A stretch of 64,000 bases of DNA from Pontibacillus marinus BH030004 = DSM 16465 (GTDB taxonomy: Bacteria; Bacillota; Bacilli; Bacillales; BH030062), in assembly GCF_000425225.1 (NCBI RefSeq), contig NZ_KE384330.1:37120-101119 (forward strand). The letters are read 5' to 3'. Below the pieces are notes generated by a model. That model did not search any database. It saw nothing but the letters and a program-made list of their open reading frames with translations, and was not told where the DNA came from. Every line of letters starts with the position of its first letter. The stretch's first letter is position 1. This document shows, one piece after another, positions 11,401 to 19,972 of the stretch. A program made the position numbers and the translations under genes.

Positions 11401-14400
11401 GCTGGATCGATAACCACTTCTTTTCTTGTTGTTTCAAGCTTTTTATAACCCACTAGTTCATTCGAAGCATTATACCCTAATACATAAAAACTGTTTGCAT
11501 CAGGATTTTTAATGATTTGATCCACAACTTGCGTGAAATCATTGTTTGTTGCTTGAACTGTTAATACTGAACTAGCACTATTAAAGGCTGTATCTTTCGT
11601 AATGTTAATGTTTACAAGATCTTGACTACTTACATTTGTAGTTGTTGTCATTTCATTTTCGTTATAAGTTGAAGTGAATCCGTAGTCTTGCAGGTTTATT
11701 TCAGATGATTCAAGTACAACTTTTAACGTTTCAATGTTGCTCATATTATCTGTACTACCAAGGTCCATTTGAACTTGGTTACCTACTAATACTGCTTCAT
11801 TACTTCCACCAAACTGTTTTAAGGTTGGTGTGCTTGTACTTGTAATATCTGGATTTGAAACATGGATTGTCTGATGAGCAATTTCTGTTTCTTGATCCGT
11901 TGTCTGGTTCCAGATGCTTAATTCTGTATTTTCTGCTGCAGCATCAGCATACACATTATTTAAAACGTTAGAGAATATTGAACTTCCAGCTTCAGATTCA
12001 AATGTAATCTGGTATGTTGTATTTGCCTGAAGTGTTGCTCCTGTTGCCAAACGTAAGCCTGTGTAAAGGAAGTTCGGGTCTGTACTATCGCTATTATTCT
12101 TTATTGAACTGTTTACATGATCCAAGTTTACCGTTGCACCATCGTCTATGTTGTTTAGCGATACTACACTCTTATTAAAGTTATTTTGGACATTGTCTTG
12201 AATCACACCAGGCAGTACATTTCCAGACATTTGGAAGTGTAGCTGATTTGCTGTTGAATAATCTTGGTCGCCGGTTGTGAATTCAATATAAGGATTACTT
12301 CCCGTTTGTACATTTAAGTTCTGTAAAGCTAATGGATCTTGAGTTGTGTTATCTGATGATGTATCAAGCGTAAATGATGCTGTCGTTTCTGCCCCTGAAC
12401 TAGGGTCTTGTAGAGAAAGCGTATATTCACCATCATTATAACTACTTATATCAAAAGATCCTTGTAAGAAACCCACATCATCTGTGTTGATTTGTTGACT
12501 TTGGAGCTCGACACTGTTTTGTAATAAAGAAACCATAACCTCCTGATTAGCTGGTCCGACACCACCAAACTCAACTGTTGTATCATCGACTAGCTTAACC
12601 GACAAGTCCATTGAAGGTTCACTTGTGGTATCCCCTAATGTGAATGGTTCCGTTACCGTTACAGGATTCGTTTGACCTGGAAGTGGGTACGTAAACGTGT
12701 AGGTGTAGTCACCAGGTTGTAGATCTCCATTATAGTAGTCGTTTACTAAATAAGTTCTTTCATCGGTAACTGGAGTCATTGCCTCCGCTTGGTCTTCGAT
12801 CGTTATAGATCCTTTAAGATGCTCATTAGTCGCAGAATTTGCAATGTAATTTAAATAAAAGTCTCCATATTGCAATAAGTGTTCAACTCTAAAGAATGAT
12901 GAAGAGCTCAAATCCATTTTGACACTCGCTGAACTCATGCTATCTGCAAGTTGGAATTTTATATCTGAGCTAATCTGTTGTTTACTCGTGTGAAAAGTGT
13001 AACGATAATCGCCTGTTGTTTTACTTACATCCATTTGATAGGTCCCTGGTGTAACCTTAATCATCGGTTGGTTTAGTACAGTTTGATACGTGAAACTATC
13101 CCCAACATTGTCAATTGCACCAATAGAAGTAACAGCTGGATCATCAATTGTAATCGTAAGCAGCGACGTCATTGTATTGGAAAAATCAAGACTTGATGTT
13201 GAACTTAGATCTACTTGTTCAACCATGTGGAACAGTTCATCGTTTGTATTTGAACCTTTAAGTTTGACATAAGGTGTTGATACATCAGAGTCATAAAGAA
13301 TTTGTTCAATTCCTATTGGATCAAAAAAAGTAAAGTTACTCTGGTTAACATTTGGAACATGTACATATTTATCCACCGATACACCCGTTGGTTTATTAAT
13401 GGACAATTGGTTGTATGCCTGATCCATAGATACTGAAGATAATGCTTTAAACTCAGATCCTGTTAGAGTATCCGTGTACACATATAAGAATACCTCACCA
13501 TTTTTTTCTAATTGGTAGACAAGATTTAATTGATAGGTAGCTGTATCTTCTAGTGTAAATGATTCAGAAAGGGACAAATCCTTATTAACGTCAGCATCAG
13601 GATACACTGCTTCCCCGTTGCTAACATTTGAAATATTCCCATGCATAAAACTTACAACATTAAATCCGTCAATTGTATCTAGAGTCGATGTTGTTGTTGA
13701 ATCAGTTGTATCGTCAGTAGTTGAATCTTGTGAACTGAAGTCAAGTTGGTAGTCAGAACTTACATTAAGTCCCCCTTTTATAAAAGGTTCCCCATTTTCA
13801 TTTCCGAACACTGTCAGGTCTGAAGAAGGGGAAACATAAACGGACTTAACCCCTGTTGCGCTTAGTAATCCAGTTGAATAAACTCCCTCATAATTAACCT
13901 GAGTTATACCTCTGTCAGTAGTAGAATCAGAAGGAACACTCAATTTCACTACAGAACTGATTTCTTCTGAAAAATCAATGCTTGTAGTTGGGTCATACTT
14001 GATCATATTATATTTTTCCCCTGATTCATCTTTAGCAGTGTACATCACCGCTGCTGGCTGAATCGTTGTAACAAGATTTGAAGTACTTGCGTCCATACTC
14101 GCTATAATTCCATTTTGATTAAACGCATAATAATAGCGGTTAAATGTAAAACCTTGTGGAGCAGCCGTTATATCATATTCTTGAAGTGCTAATTGACTTA
14201 AATCAATATTTGTTTTGGCTAATAATGTACTTCCTGAAAAGTTTTTTTGATCGTATAACTTTTTTTGCTGACCATCTGAGTTTGTCACATATAACTTAGA
14301 CTCTACTAAATAGTCTTTTCCCGTTTCTACTGCAAACTTTAGATCAGCTAAATTAAATGTAAACTCACCTGAGCTATTTTGTTTGAGTTGTATGTAATCA

Positions 14401-14600
14401 GACTTACTTTGATCAGCTAGTGGCGTGATAGCCATTCCACCTGGGTTATCTGAGTTAATGGTATATCCTGCTGTTGGTGTAATGGTAATATCCGTTGTTG
14501 CTGCCTGAACATTTGTGACAGGAACATAAGGTAAGAACGTGGATATAACTAGAAAGAATATCATGATTAATGCATATGTTCTTGATTTAGCTTTTGTCAC
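5418..14600 (-). CDS. Giant (3060-residue) secreted protein with many carboxypeptidase-regulatory/Cna-B-like repeats
   Basis: It starts at GTG 14600 behind AGGAGGTAAAAATA. The signal peptide covers about residues 1-33 (VTNVQA-A). The first half is Ser/Thr/Asp-rich beta-structure without recognisable family. From about residue 1500 to the end run roughly 15 repeats of about 90-110 residues with the pattern 'G.F...L.DG.Y.V......W......F.V..G', typical of CarboxypepD_reg/SpaA-like prealbumin folds. Examples are NGTFMLNLDDGNYRIEGY and AGSFEITLPTGKYKVVEV. The repeated [ND]TW motif in this half is distinctive. There is no LPXTG, SLH or C-terminal membrane helix; the protein simply ends after a last beta-repeat. 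It probably forms a long stalk outside the cell; ligand and anchor are unknown. Strongly acidic composition fits a halophilic host. Confidence 0.85.
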   Translation of the reverse strand: MTKAKSRTYALIMIFFLVISTFLPYVPVTNVQAATTDITITPTAGYTINSDNPGGMAITPLADQSKSDYIQLKQNSSGEFTFNLADLKFAVETGKDYLVESKLYVTNSDGQQKKLYDQKNFSGSTLLAKTNIDLSQLALQEYDITAAPQGFTFNRYYYAFNQNGIIASMDASTSNLVTTIQPAAVMYTAKDESGEKYNMIKYDPTTSIDFSEEISSVVKLSVPSDSTTDRGITQVNYEGVYSTGLLSATGVKSVYVSPSSDLTVFGNENGEPFIKGGLNVSSDYQLDFSSQDSTTDDTTDSTTTSTLDTIDGFNVVSFMHGNISNVSNGEAVYPDADVNKDLSLSESFTLEDTATYQLNLVYQLEKNGEVFLYVYTDTLTGSEFKALSSVSMDQAYNQLSINKPTGVSVDKYVHVPNVNQSNFTFFDPIGIEQILYDSDVSTPYVKLKGSNTNDELFHMVEQVDLSSTSSLDFSNTMTSLLTITIDDPAVTSIGAIDNVGDSFTYQTVLNQPMIKVTPGTYQMDVSKTTGDYRYTFHTSKQQISSDIKFQLADSMSSASVKMDLSSSSFFRVEHLLQYGDFYLNYIANSATNEHLKGSITIEDQAEAMTPVTDERTYLVNDYYNGDLQPGDYTYTFTYPLPGQTNPVTVTEPFTLGDTTSEPSMDLSVKLVDDTTVEFGGVGPANQEVMVSLLQNSVELQSQQINTDDVGFLQGSFDISSYNDGEYTLSLQDPSSGAETTASFTLDTSSDNTTQDPLALQNLNVQTGSNPYIEFTTGDQDYSTANQLHFQMSGNVLPGVIQDNVQNNFNKSVVSLNNIDDGATVNLDHVNSSIKNNSDSTDPNFLYTGLRLATGATLQANTTYQITFESEAGSSIFSNVLNNVYADAAAENTELSIWNQTTDQETEIAHQTIHVSNPDITSTSTPTLKQFGGSNEAVLVGNQVQMDLGSTDNMSNIETLKVVLESSEINLQDYGFTSTYNENEMTTTTNVSSQDLVNINITKDTAFNSASSVLTVQATNNDFTQVVDQIIKNPDANSFYVLGYNASNELVGYKKLETTRKEVVIDPAFEFNYSQKTPAIGRFESVDVDHTSSKSFPVEVINTGDMNKDHVIVEGKTTSARGETYPFLLTLTRGDQDGNFRGDFSIVGHYNERFKGVPSDFDKATYETTTLTDDNRYDELPVDPGVRNTITFNYSNSAGDTVSKTFDWYPADSPDIFKDGNIQETITPQSEQITVDLRRFNGSMDNAIVELYQLGSDGTKTKVAEFDQAINKQPKTVEDTDENGNVVWTGYYSQVTFTQSEAALNNLASLNSQELVANVKYKQEYTNDSNEIVSTVSFEEGVGSVNLVTEPLRPHVYNDGETVINDQTYYTFTVDFDRREVAEANFTSQNLAFYNYVGEALPLTESTDYLLRGNPERTSDKYHRYQLLVSKSAYQPGMQVEISGVTDTLGSTMKEPTREMLRMYTNVNSQLVDSEGNILSSKVLMAVRNNEIPDILNGEWDEVNRYHFEVDSLGKLSQQLEAGAYTVIGMKNIGEDQFTSKHFGFAIPVQSIDQVYQKDIVVPASNVTGNIKRSSDYELTETLAFMKQSYVDTYQSLLKQAKDSSLTKEQRDEIWGQIQTIEDLYLVTTVTDVNGHFDLYLEEGNYKLLGKQVGQDIVPPSAETTFTAPGATLNDVTIAEPSTFMVLKDFAGNPVSDAHVVISGPNGFQVAPVTNEEGKVGLYLPQEGTYNVRHVTVQNEKGSQLFPLKDSKPIEYLSTNTQLEVQLPEPNVDFEFTVNGSEVMSSDYASLTIEEVVDGSTVSSFGASSYNGEFSAYLPAGDYKVSHYQFDRMEQDVNQPFTVQADTPLTQAINIGENFNAYVELVDEQGNGLAGYHVEVGAEEQGWYESGTTNENGKLLVSVPQDIISENGTQITVEGYEYQNTWNRLENQTFMIDTSNSASDRAGTTIRLSAPNLNGYVIDPDTETRITDAWLQVRNKTTQQSYSYQISNEGEFHASIQEAGDYVIEGVGTREKWIEIQYPFTANTNTNGDIQLVNQDGNALPSPLELTEVQPNFFGHLYQKYDSTGQGVPYTGQYVEMILKEKGVKEANYQQYPWLYEENIQVNADGYFEANLDSTKEYEVIAIATDQEYYRFDSGITIPLSTTEAYEFTPQSTFTFSGEAYTYENAQSIIDGDMWLEKVTDNQENREGTSVRLHDGGVFGQNLQEGSTYIIRDMYYRTNEQEQHNRLEMNKEITIGQNTKGLKLQPNVKGVISLGELAAENQERMGALIRPVYTQEDFNDEAAYQQYKDNPWQYEVWTDMKLDAQDPTKANFYAFLEEGTYKLRGLDVNGSFVDVNQTFTINRDGSSDNVVMNEGEFQTKYQVTMDYTPNVTGSVQENGTAMKNAHVQVVKLTDEWTKDYDIQNYHVGVNTNQNGTFMLNLDDGNYRIEGYHTQGQWQGSQWVEGKFVPVRKEFTVSGQQVTSRSGEQRTNISLEPNIYGDIQMDAGTNSTKWFTIRECTDQTCEQFESGEPYWGNTASSSTEFAAMLKDGHYMVTEAGAHNDWIRTNTQFEVSDGQLVGSDRLQVTEEEPNFEGTAYLDSDQSTALEWGWINVRPADSSDQDWGSTFSINTNKHGEFSTKLKDGSWTIVSFGNQNTWKQVQIPFTVTNGTIESTGNGMTQQDGSISIYPPAPNVTGTVEDKQDNPLTTNAWIAIKPADAGTHDWDQVRWTQYKADAGSFEITLPTGKYKVVEVSSQNTWYKTNIPFEVLQGETTTLQVTPLEPTLEGTVYKDSTGTNLIQNGWVTVARFDEQGTQTKLDGSQITDSEEQKDPNTNVFWNHTESTEINEGQFDMVLQDGRYKVISVGGEDTWYLPNKEFTIQNGTMQQITVQKPADNVTVTLKNVPGKYQSEQPYLMVTRSIDGETYGVELKFESATDNSYTFKGTLQDGTYNIASFIGSSNLPIEEQIDLQGSGEFTIDLGGSASQNQMVTGEVLLGGEDVTTAFSLEVKDENDKTKVIHIEQNGTFSRPLRKGMTYTITGMMKQSGGYKTVNTEQTFTITEENEATIQLDIQPNK

Positions 14601-14857
14601 TATTTTTACCTCCTAATTCAGAAATTTGGTTTTTTATGTACACATAATCTCTCCTTTTCTATGAATTTTTTAAAACGTTTCTTAGTATAACAAAAGACCT
14701 AATCACTTGAGTGTCGTAATTTGTCGAAAACAAAACTTTTTCATCATAAAATGTTACTTTTTATCCTATTTTTATAAATCTATTGTCTTATGTTGTTTTA
14801 TGGCAGGATTTTATAGTACTCTTAAAATGGAAAAAAATATATTTATAGGAGGATATT
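14601..14857. other. Divergent intergenic region between two surface-protein genes
   Basis: 257 bp without a gene. It must carry promoters in both directions. A TATACT -10-like box is visible on the minus strand near 14682-14687 for the giant gene, without a convincing -35. On the plus strand only A/T-rich candidates precede the strong ribosome site ATAGGAGGATATT at 14846-14857. I see no operator or riboswitch. Confidence 0.5.
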
Positions 14858-17800
14858 ATGAATAGGAAAAAGCTGTTTCAAGCAAGTTCTTCTGCGATTT
14901 TAGCGGGTAGTGCAATTTCTGCACCGATTGCTGTACAAGCTGCAGATCAAAACCCATTTAGTGACATAAAAGAAGGTCATTCTACATATGAAAGTGTTAC
15001 GACTTTAGCGAAGGAAGGAATTATTAACGGTTACCCTGATGGGACCTATAGACCTGATGTGAAACTTAGCAAAAAGCAAGCTGCTATTTTATTTTCTAAA
15101 TCTCTGAAGTTAGAACTTCCGGATGAGGTGGAAGAATCCGATCTTCCTTTCGATTCCGTTAATCCAAACTCACGTGAGGCACCCTATTTAAAGAGTTTGC
15201 TAGATAAAGGCATTATTGTTGAGGAGGATCACTTCACACCTAATGCTGAACTAACTCGTGAGGAGATGGCTGAGTGGTTGATGCGTGCTTTTGATCTGAA
15301 GGCACTTGATAATCAAACTACTGTTATTCCTGACTTTGGTGAAGTGAATGCTGATTATGAACAGGCCGTTATCTCGCTTTATCACAACAATATTACCAAA
15401 GGGATGAAAGATGGGAGCTTTTCTCCTAAAGATACGGTGAATCGTGGACAGTTTGCTATTTTCCTTTTTCGTTCTCTTACGAAGGATGATATTGATCGAG
15501 TTCAAGAATTCGATGATCTAAACATCGCTCTTGGGGAAACACCATCTATTCCTAAAGAGGCAAATGTGTTACTAACAGATGGATCCGTTATGAAGAAAGA
15601 TATTCAGTGGGATCCTTCTACACTCAATTTGAATGAACCAGGTACTTATACTCTTACTGGACTAGTTCAAGGAACACTGGAAAAAGTCACGATTACGATC
15701 ACGGTGTCACGCTACCAGATAGAGAGTGTTGAGAGTTTAGATCCAATCGAGTACACACTTGGTGAAGAGTTAGAGCTTCCGGAAAAAGTAGATGTTACAT
15801 TCAAGAACGACAAGACAAAAGCCTTCCCTATTATATGGGATGATAAGGAGTTTAGTAGTAAAGGTAGTTTTGAAGTAGGAGGTGAGATTGAGGGGCTTGA
15901 GAAGGATATTTCAGTTATTGTTATTGCTGAGGAGCCTAAAACGGAGATTGAAAGTGTTGAGGCGAATAACCTTAGAGAAGTTACGATTGAACTTAGCCGA
16001 CTGCCAAAAGACGAATATGTCCTTACAGAAAAATCTTCTTACAAGCTAGAATCGAATGAGGACGTAGGTGTCTCTATTAAGGGTATTCAGGTTGATAAGG
16101 AAGCAAAAACTATTACCTTAACAACAAATGAGCGAATTGAAGATGATCGTATTTTATTAACTCTTGATCAGAATATAGTAGAAGAAGAGAACACTAAAGT
16201 GGTTCAAGTTGAAGATGATACATCCCCTTCTCTCATAAAGGTGCAGCCAATTGGGCCAAAACAAATCCAAATAACATTCTCTGAACCTATGGATGTCGGC
16301 GCTGAGGATGGTGACGAGGTATTGAATCGTTCAATCTTATCTTCCATTCAGGTAGATCAAAATTCTGTACAATCTATTCATAGTTATGATCTAGGAAGAA
16401 GGCTTTTAGTTACATTTGAGGATCGTTTACCTGAAGGAAAAGTAGATCTTTCTTTTGATTCTGAACTAAAGGATTATAATGGCAACAGACTAGTAAGCAC
16501 TTCCTATTCGTTTGATCAAGAACTTAGTAGAGATTTCCCTAAATTATCAGACGTAACCGTTGTGCACCCTCATCTCATCAAGGCAGAATTTGAAAAGCCA
16601 GTGGAATTCAGTTATGACGATGCCTTCATGTCAACTTTTATTTATGTTTCTACCAACGATAAAAACATTGAAGCATTACAAGTTAAACATCAAAACCAAA
16701 ATGAGATTTGGATCTATACAAAACAAGACCATCCTGTTACAGATGAGTCTACATTACGTATTGCACCATCAGCTTTAATAGATTTATGGAATCACACTAA
16801 TGATGTGATCTCTGAGGATTTAAGTGTAGGAGAAGATACTGTAAAACCAAAGCTTACTGGTGCTTCGTTAATCAATGGTGATGCAAATAATGAGGAAAGT
16901 CTACAAATTCATGCAACCTTTTCTGAGCCTGTACAAATGAGTGACCTAGAAAACTCATTTACGTTTGAAGATTCAAATGGTACATCAATTGCCATTACAT
17001 CAGTTGAGAGGGTTACCGATGAACCATCGACCTATAAGCTTACTTTAGACAAAAAGCCAGGTACGTTAAAAGAAGATCAGTACAACTTAACAGTCACTGA
17101 CTTTGAAGATATGTCTGGAAATGAAATGCAAGAATCATCTGTTGAATTTGAAGCTAAAAGCGTAAATGCACCTAAGAACTTCCAGGGGTCTGTATTCGCT
17201 AACCAAAACAAGATGATCTTCCGTATTTCCTTCCAACAGTCTATGCAAACTAGCGGGGATTTTTCTGTTGAAGATTTAGGACAGTATGAACTTACTATAG
17301 AGGATAAACGTATCGTGTTAAATGAGCTTAGGGAAACACAAGGTGTACAAGTTGACTTAGAAACCTATAATAACGGTGAAAATGCTGAGCTTATTATTCA
17401 ATACTCTGAGGATGCAACAGAATCTTGGAAAGAGAAGTTACAGTACTTAAGCCAATCTATTCAATCTCAAAGTATGGAAGAAATTAGTCTTGTAATTGGT
17501 AAAGTAGCTAATAGCCAAGGAGTTCGCACAGATGGATTCTATAACACGATTAACTTAAGTCCTAAAGAAGAATTCAAAGTTGAAAGTGTTGAAGCTGTTA
17601 ATCCTAGGGAGATTAATATTAAGGTGAATAACGAGGTTTATTATTTAAATCAAGAAGATTTCGTTGCTTTTGCAGATGAGAATGGAAACCAAGAATTAGA
17701 TCAAGGTGAAAGGATCTACATTGAAGAGTCAGGTTATGCTAACCATGAGGGTTCTAGTACCATTACATTAAAACTTACAGAATTACTAGAGAGTGATGCT

Positions 17801-18244
17801 CGTTTTGATGGAGAACCTGTTTATATTACTACGAGCAATGTAATGAAAACGAAGAACTTATTCCAACAAACAATAGAGCCCATTATGGAACGTGCGGAAG
17901 ATGGCATTGCTGCTAGTATTCAACATAATGATCGTGGTGAAAAAATGGTTAGCGTTCATGAGGACCGATTTGATGAAGGTGTAGCTTACATTCAGGTGCC
18001 ACTTACAGAGGATATTGATGAAACAACCGTAAACCGTCTTACTTTTGCTAATGATTCCTATCCAGTGGAACAAACTTTTGTAGAAGATGGTTCACTCTAT
18101 TTACAAGTTTCCTCTAGTAACATTGAGGACCTTGTGGGACAAGCATTCATTCAAGAATCTCCACTCAGTGATCAGGCCAATAACATTGTTGATAACCTAT
18201 CATTCCAGGTACTTGAAACTGGAGACGAAATTTCACCAGAATAA
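14858..18244 (+). CDS. SLH-domain S-layer-type surface protein
   Basis: A 1128-residue secreted protein. A signal peptide (about 1-29, AVQA-ADQN) is followed by three SLH domains (about 33-80, 100-150, 160-210; GIINGYPDGTYRPD is diagnostic). Two Big_4-like bacterial Ig domains follow (about 220-370, YTLGEELELPEKVDVTF...PIIWD), then several SbsA-type Ig-like domains (IESVEANNLREVTIEL; FSEPVQM; VNPREINIKVNNEV). SLH domains bind pyruvylated secondary cell wall polymer, which matches the csaB gene at 32831. It is the only gene of the surface cluster on the plus strand. It ends in a strong bidirectional terminator. Exact role, main S-layer or accessory, cannot be told from the sequence. Confidence 0.92.
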   Translation: MNRKKLFQASSSAILAGSAISAPIAVQAADQNPFSDIKEGHSTYESVTTLAKEGIINGYPDGTYRPDVKLSKKQAAILFSKSLKLELPDEVEESDLPFDSVNPNSREAPYLKSLLDKGIIVEEDHFTPNAELTREEMAEWLMRAFDLKALDNQTTVIPDFGEVNADYEQAVISLYHNNITKGMKDGSFSPKDTVNRGQFAIFLFRSLTKDDIDRVQEFDDLNIALGETPSIPKEANVLLTDGSVMKKDIQWDPSTLNLNEPGTYTLTGLVQGTLEKVTITITVSRYQIESVESLDPIEYTLGEELELPEKVDVTFKNDKTKAFPIIWDDKEFSSKGSFEVGGEIEGLEKDISVIVIAEEPKTEIESVEANNLREVTIELSRLPKDEYVLTEKSSYKLESNEDVGVSIKGIQVDKEAKTITLTTNERIEDDRILLTLDQNIVEEENTKVVQVEDDTSPSLIKVQPIGPKQIQITFSEPMDVGAEDGDEVLNRSILSSIQVDQNSVQSIHSYDLGRRLLVTFEDRLPEGKVDLSFDSELKDYNGNRLVSTSYSFDQELSRDFPKLSDVTVVHPHLIKAEFEKPVEFSYDDAFMSTFIYVSTNDKNIEALQVKHQNQNEIWIYTKQDHPVTDESTLRIAPSALIDLWNHTNDVISEDLSVGEDTVKPKLTGASLINGDANNEESLQIHATFSEPVQMSDLENSFTFEDSNGTSIAITSVERVTDEPSTYKLTLDKKPGTLKEDQYNLTVTDFEDMSGNEMQESSVEFEAKSVNAPKNFQGSVFANQNKMIFRISFQQSMQTSGDFSVEDLGQYELTIEDKRIVLNELRETQGVQVDLETYNNGENAELIIQYSEDATESWKEKLQYLSQSIQSQSMEEISLVIGKVANSQGVRTDGFYNTINLSPKEEFKVESVEAVNPREINIKVNNEVYYLNQEDFVAFADENGNQELDQGERIYIEESGYANHEGSSTITLKLTELLESDARFDGEPVYITTSNVMKTKNLFQQTIEPIMERAEDGIAASIQHNDRGEKMVSVHEDRFDEGVAYIQVPLTEDIDETTVNRLTFANDSYPVEQTFVEDGSLYLQVSSSNIEDLVGQAFIQESPLSDQANNIVDNLSFQVLETGDEISPE

Positions 18245-18248
18245 TAAG

Positions 18249-18290
18249 GAAGCCAGCCCATATTTTGAAGGGCTGGCTTCTTTTTATTTT
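18249..18290. terminator. Bidirectional terminator between convergent genes
   Basis: GAAGCCAGCCC / GGGCTGGCTTC form an 11-bp perfect stem (18249-18259 with 18270-18280) followed by TTTTTATTTTT. It overlaps the last codons of the minus-strand gene ending at 18284. Confidence 0.9.
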
Positions 18291-18541
18291 TGGTTGATTT
18301 TAATAGAACCTTCTAGGATTTGTTCATCTGGAAGGTTATATGGTAATTGTGGGTTAAAATAAGCATTCTGTTCTTTTACGTATTCAAGAGCGTAATATTG
18401 CTTGTCTTCACCATTTTCTACTTCTAATAGTAGATCATTACGAACACCTAAGTTTAATTTTTCAGCGTCAATAGAAACTGCTTTTGCAATCCCATCTAGA
18501 TCAACTACTTTTGCATTAAGTTCTTTTGTTAATTTTGTCAT
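18284..18541 (-). CDS. Small protein made of an S-layer-associated domain
   Basis: 85 residues, no signal peptide, no known family. Residues about 9-83 look like the C-terminal domain of the lipoprotein upstream (18587-19237) and the two C-terminal domains of the SLH protein at 26193-27338: a hydrophobic strand with VSI, a spaced L-x-V-E strand, the hallmark ALEYVKEQNAYFNP, and a final L-x-G-[ST]-[IV] strand. It lies 45 bp downstream of the lipoprotein gene and is likely co-transcribed. Lack of an export signal is odd for a relative of surface proteins. The function is unknown. Confidence 0.7.
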   Translation of the reverse strand: MTKLTKELNAKVVDLDGIAKAVSIDAEKLNLGVRNDLLLEVENGEDKQYYALEYVKEQNAYFNPQLPYNLPDEQILEGSIKINQK

Positions 18542-18586
18542 GATGTATTCCCCCTATTTATTGTCTTTTCTAATATTATGAAGGTT

Positions 18587-19237
18587 TTATCCTGTAATCA
18601 CAATTCCTTTTTTCAATGTTTTTAGATCATTATCGTCAATGTAAAGGTTTGCGAACGCATTGATATCTTTTTCATACTTGAGTTCATATGTTTTGTCACC
18701 AGCTTTAAACGTGAGCTTGGTTTCTTTAGATACATTTTTCAGCTGATCTTTTGGAACACTTACTGCATAGACGCCTTTGATGACTTCTACTGCAGTTCCT
18801 TTAAGTTCACTTAACTTATGGCTTTCTTCGCTACTTGCTGTATTGTTAGATGATTGACCTGTGGTGTTACCTGAATCATTCGTTTGTTTGTCATCTTGTT
18901 TTTGATCTGATGTATTATTTTCGTTTTTATCAGCAGAGGAGCCCCCTCCACTTTTCGTTTTTCCTTCAGATTCCGAGGAGCTACTTTGTTGGTCTTTCTC
19001 TTCACTACTGTTTGTTGATTCTTCCGGTGATCCGCTACCTCCTGAATCACTGCCTCCAGACCCACTACTGCTAGTTTGATTTCCTTTTTCTTCAGCGGAT
19101 TCCTTCTTATTTGACTGATCTTTTTCAGATTCTTGACTTACATCAAGCTCCTCAATGTCTTGAGACTCATTATTTGAACATGCACCAAGTACCAACATAG
19201 CACCTAAAGCAACTAGTAAAAGTTTAATAGATTTCAA
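18587..19237 (-). CDS. Lipoprotein with low-complexity linker and S-layer-associated domain
   Basis: 216 residues. Lipoprotein signal peptide with lipobox LGAC (Cys about 20). A very hydrophilic Ser/Gly/Glu/Lys/Asn linker spans about 25-140. A folded C-terminal domain (about 145-216) contains KGVYAVSVP, LTF, YELKYEKDINAF and ends KKGIVITG. That domain matches the two C-terminal domains of the SLH protein at 26193-27338 and the 85-residue protein downstream. A membrane-tethered protein with a long spacer could place the domain at the S-layer; that is inference. A plausible promoter lies 44 bp upstream. Confidence 0.8.
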   Translation of the reverse strand: MKSIKLLLVALGAMLVLGACSNNESQDIEELDVSQESEKDQSNKKESAEEKGNQTSSSGSGGSDSGGSGSPEESTNSSEEKDQQSSSSESEGKTKSGGGSSADKNENNTSDQKQDDKQTNDSGNTTGQSSNNTASSEESHKLSELKGTAVEVIKGVYAVSVPKDQLKNVSKETKLTFKAGDKTYELKYEKDINAFANLYIDDNDLKTLKKGIVITG

Positions 19238-19280
19238 CTTGTTCCCTCCAATAGATGTAGATATAAACTTACTTATTATT

Positions 19281-19309
19281 ACAATAAGCCATAAACCGCG
19301 TCATTTCAA
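19281..19309 (-). promoter_or_regulatory. Candidate promoter for the lipoprotein gene
   Basis: Minus strand shows TTGAAA (19309-19304), a 17-bp spacer, then TATTGT (19286-19281). The -35 is 5/6 to consensus and the -10 is 4/6. Confidence 0.35.
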
Positions 19310-19470
19310 TGATTCTTATGTAGGGTTTTGGTTCTATTGAATAATGTTTACAGTTAGGTTTTTCCTTTTATTAGAGGGGGTTAAACGCTTTTTTGTTCCT
19401 ATTTCTTTAATTTCTTAGGTTAGGCCTAGTACTAATACTCACATACTCAATGCAAAAGAAGACAGGTTAT

Positions 19471-19878
19471 TTAAATAAACAAACGATTGAAATCAATAAC
19501 TAATGAATATAAGAATAGTAAATCATATACACCAATAATTATAGTTTGTAATGTGATTACTACCTTTAATAGTTTGATACTCTTTCTTGCACTTATCCTA
19601 GTTAGATATATCATTAGAATGGATAGTATGACGCCAATTGCTAAAGAGAGCCATATAGCTACTTGGGCATTACTCATTCTATAAATAGGAGCTATGAACA
19701 AATCAGATCCAATTAAAATATATACAAAAAATGCATTTATGTAGAATAGCTTCAATGCTAGTTTCTTGCTTAAAACAAAATTCTTTTTGAACAAGTTCTT
19801 TATCAATCTTAGCGTGTATATCAGAAATAGTGTTACAAATATTATAAATGCCCCTACTGAAAATATTGTTAAATACAT
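19471..19878 (-). CDS. Small integral membrane protein of unknown function
   Basis: 135 residues from the ATG at 19878, which has AGAGGTGAG four to five bases upstream; an ATG 24 bases further up lacks a ribosome site. Four hydrophobic helices are visible (about 3-25, 40-58, 70-90, 103-130), separated by short basic loops (KNLFKKNF, RISARKS). No family is recognised. It stands alone between the lipoprotein gene and the S-layer gene fragments. Confidence 0.6.
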   Translation of the reverse strand: MYLTIFSVGAFIIFVTLFLIYTLRLIKNLFKKNFVLSKKLALKLFYINAFFVYILIGSDLFIAPIYRMSNAQVAIWLSLAIGVILSILMIYLTRISARKSIKLLKVVITLQTIIIGVYDLLFLYSLVIDFNRLFI

Positions 19879-19933
19879 ATACTCACCTCTTTCTACAACC
19901 ACAAATTGATGGCACTCGGGCTAAAATAAAGAA

Positions 19934-19963
19934 GGACGAAGCAACCAATAAATTGCCTCGTCC
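19934..19963 (-). terminator. Terminator of the S-layer gene fragment
   Basis: GGACGAAGCA / TGCCTCGTCC pair with one G-T wobble around a 10-nt loop, 10 bp past the stop at 19973. It shows that the fragment keeps the natural 3' end of its parent gene. Confidence 0.75.
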
Positions 19964-19972
19964 ACTCTTTCT

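Noticed and set aside
1506..14600. Sortase anchoring of the two giant surface proteins
   Set aside because: Neither C-terminus has LPXTG, a hydrophobic helix or a basic tail.
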